Assembly (NCBI GenBank): GCA_002412795.1
Contig: DHVS01000024.1
Span: 1-17,777, forward strand
Direction: 5' to 3'
DNA from: a bacterium UBP2_UBA5202
GTDB lineage: Bacteria > Edwardsbacteria > AC1 > EtOH8
Length of the DNA: 17,777 nt
Both the position numbers and the translations under genes were made by a program. The notes beneath the pieces are model-generated. The model was not told the DNA's origin, did no database searches, and was given only the letters and a program-made list of their open reading frames with translations. This document shows, in pieces, positions 17,476 to 17,777 of the stretch (positions within the stretch are counted from its first letter, which is position 1; each line of letters begins with the position of its first letter).

Positions 17476-17777
17476 ATGGCCAAAGCAAAATTTGAGCGTA
17501 ATAAGCCGCACGTCAATATCGGGACGATCGGCCACGTGGACCACGGCAAGACTACCCTGACCAGCGCCATTACCAAGTACCAGTCGGAACAGGGCCTGGC
17601 CCAGGCCAAGAGCTACGAAGAGATCGACAACGCGCCGGAGGAAAAGGCCCGCGGAGTAACCATTAACGTGCACCATGCGGAGTACGAGACGGTTAAGCGG
17701 CACTATGCGCACATGGACTGCCCCGGCCACGCGGACTACATCAAGAACATGATCACCGGAGCGGCCCAGATGGACGG
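17476..17777 (+). CDS. tuf: Elongation factor Tu, N-terminal part (second tuf copy, 3' end outside window)
   Basis: The first 100 codons of EF-Tu starting at ATG 17476, with a purine-rich site GGGAG (17463-17467) upstream. The N-terminus MAKAKFERNKPHVNIGTIGH is typical. G1 is GHVDHGKT (19-26), the switch I region is EEKARGVTINVHHAEYET, and G3 is DCPGH (81-85) with catalytic H85. The window ends in GAAQMDG, just before the G4 region. It follows fusA as in the str operon. It does not overlap the residues of the tuf copy at the window start, so the two copies cannot be compared here. Confidence 0.97.
   Translation, partial: MAKAKFERNKPHVNIGTIGHVDHGKTTLTSAITKYQSEQGLAQAKSYEEIDNAPEEKARGVTINVHHAEYETVKRHYAHMDCPGHADYIKNMITGAAQMD

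Overview
The window is a bacterial core transcription and translation cluster read almost wholly on the + strand. The order is tuf (3' end) - rpmG - tRNA-Trp - secE - nusG - rplK - rplA - rplJ - rplL - rpoB - rpoC, an AT-rich foreign cassette, then rpsL - rpsG - fusA - tuf (5' end). It joins the classic secE-nusG-rif region to the str operon and is bracketed by two copies of tuf. The housekeeping genes are GC-rich with strong codon bias. RpoB carries a long charged helical insertion where E. coli has SI2, and RpoC has an SI3-like insertion in the trigger loop. Both suggest a diderm (Gram-negative type) bacterium. The unusually long intergenic regions with GC-rich palindromes make an uncultivated candidate-phylum lineage plausible, but I cannot name it.

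Positions 1-4169: elongation factor end, L33, tRNA-Trp, the SecE and NusG pair, and the L11/L1/L10/L12 stalk proteins. The tRNA-Trp 3' end is repeated 157 bp downstream, flanking a palindrome-rich insert. The rplK-rplA and rplJ-rplL gaps also hold structured or inserted-looking DNA. Positions 4170-4459: a leader before rpoB with a strong hairpin and two successive terminator-like stems with T-tracts, which probably lowers RNA polymerase expression relative to the stalk proteins. Positions 4460-12292: rpoB (TTG start) and rpoC, tightly coupled, closed by an intrinsic terminator.

Positions 12340-13790: an AT-rich accessory cassette with its own sigma70-type promoter, an inverted repeat over the -10 box, three closely packed ORFs (61, 240 and 78 aa), the C-terminal relic of an HNH nuclease and a strong terminator. 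The 240-aa protein looks like a winged-helix domain fused to a PD-(D/E)XK-like nuclease domain. This is the best candidate in the window for an undescribed defence or selfish module, but its function is inferred only. Positions 13790-17777: an AT-rich region with a near-consensus promoter starts the str operon (S12, S7, EF-G, EF-Tu). Its leader and intergenic hairpins may be ribosomal-protein feedback sites.

The housekeeping genes work together: NusG and RpoB/RpoC make and regulate transcripts, SecE is part of the secretion channel, the ribosomal proteins form the stalk, L1 arm and decoding site, and EF-G and EF-Tu drive elongation.
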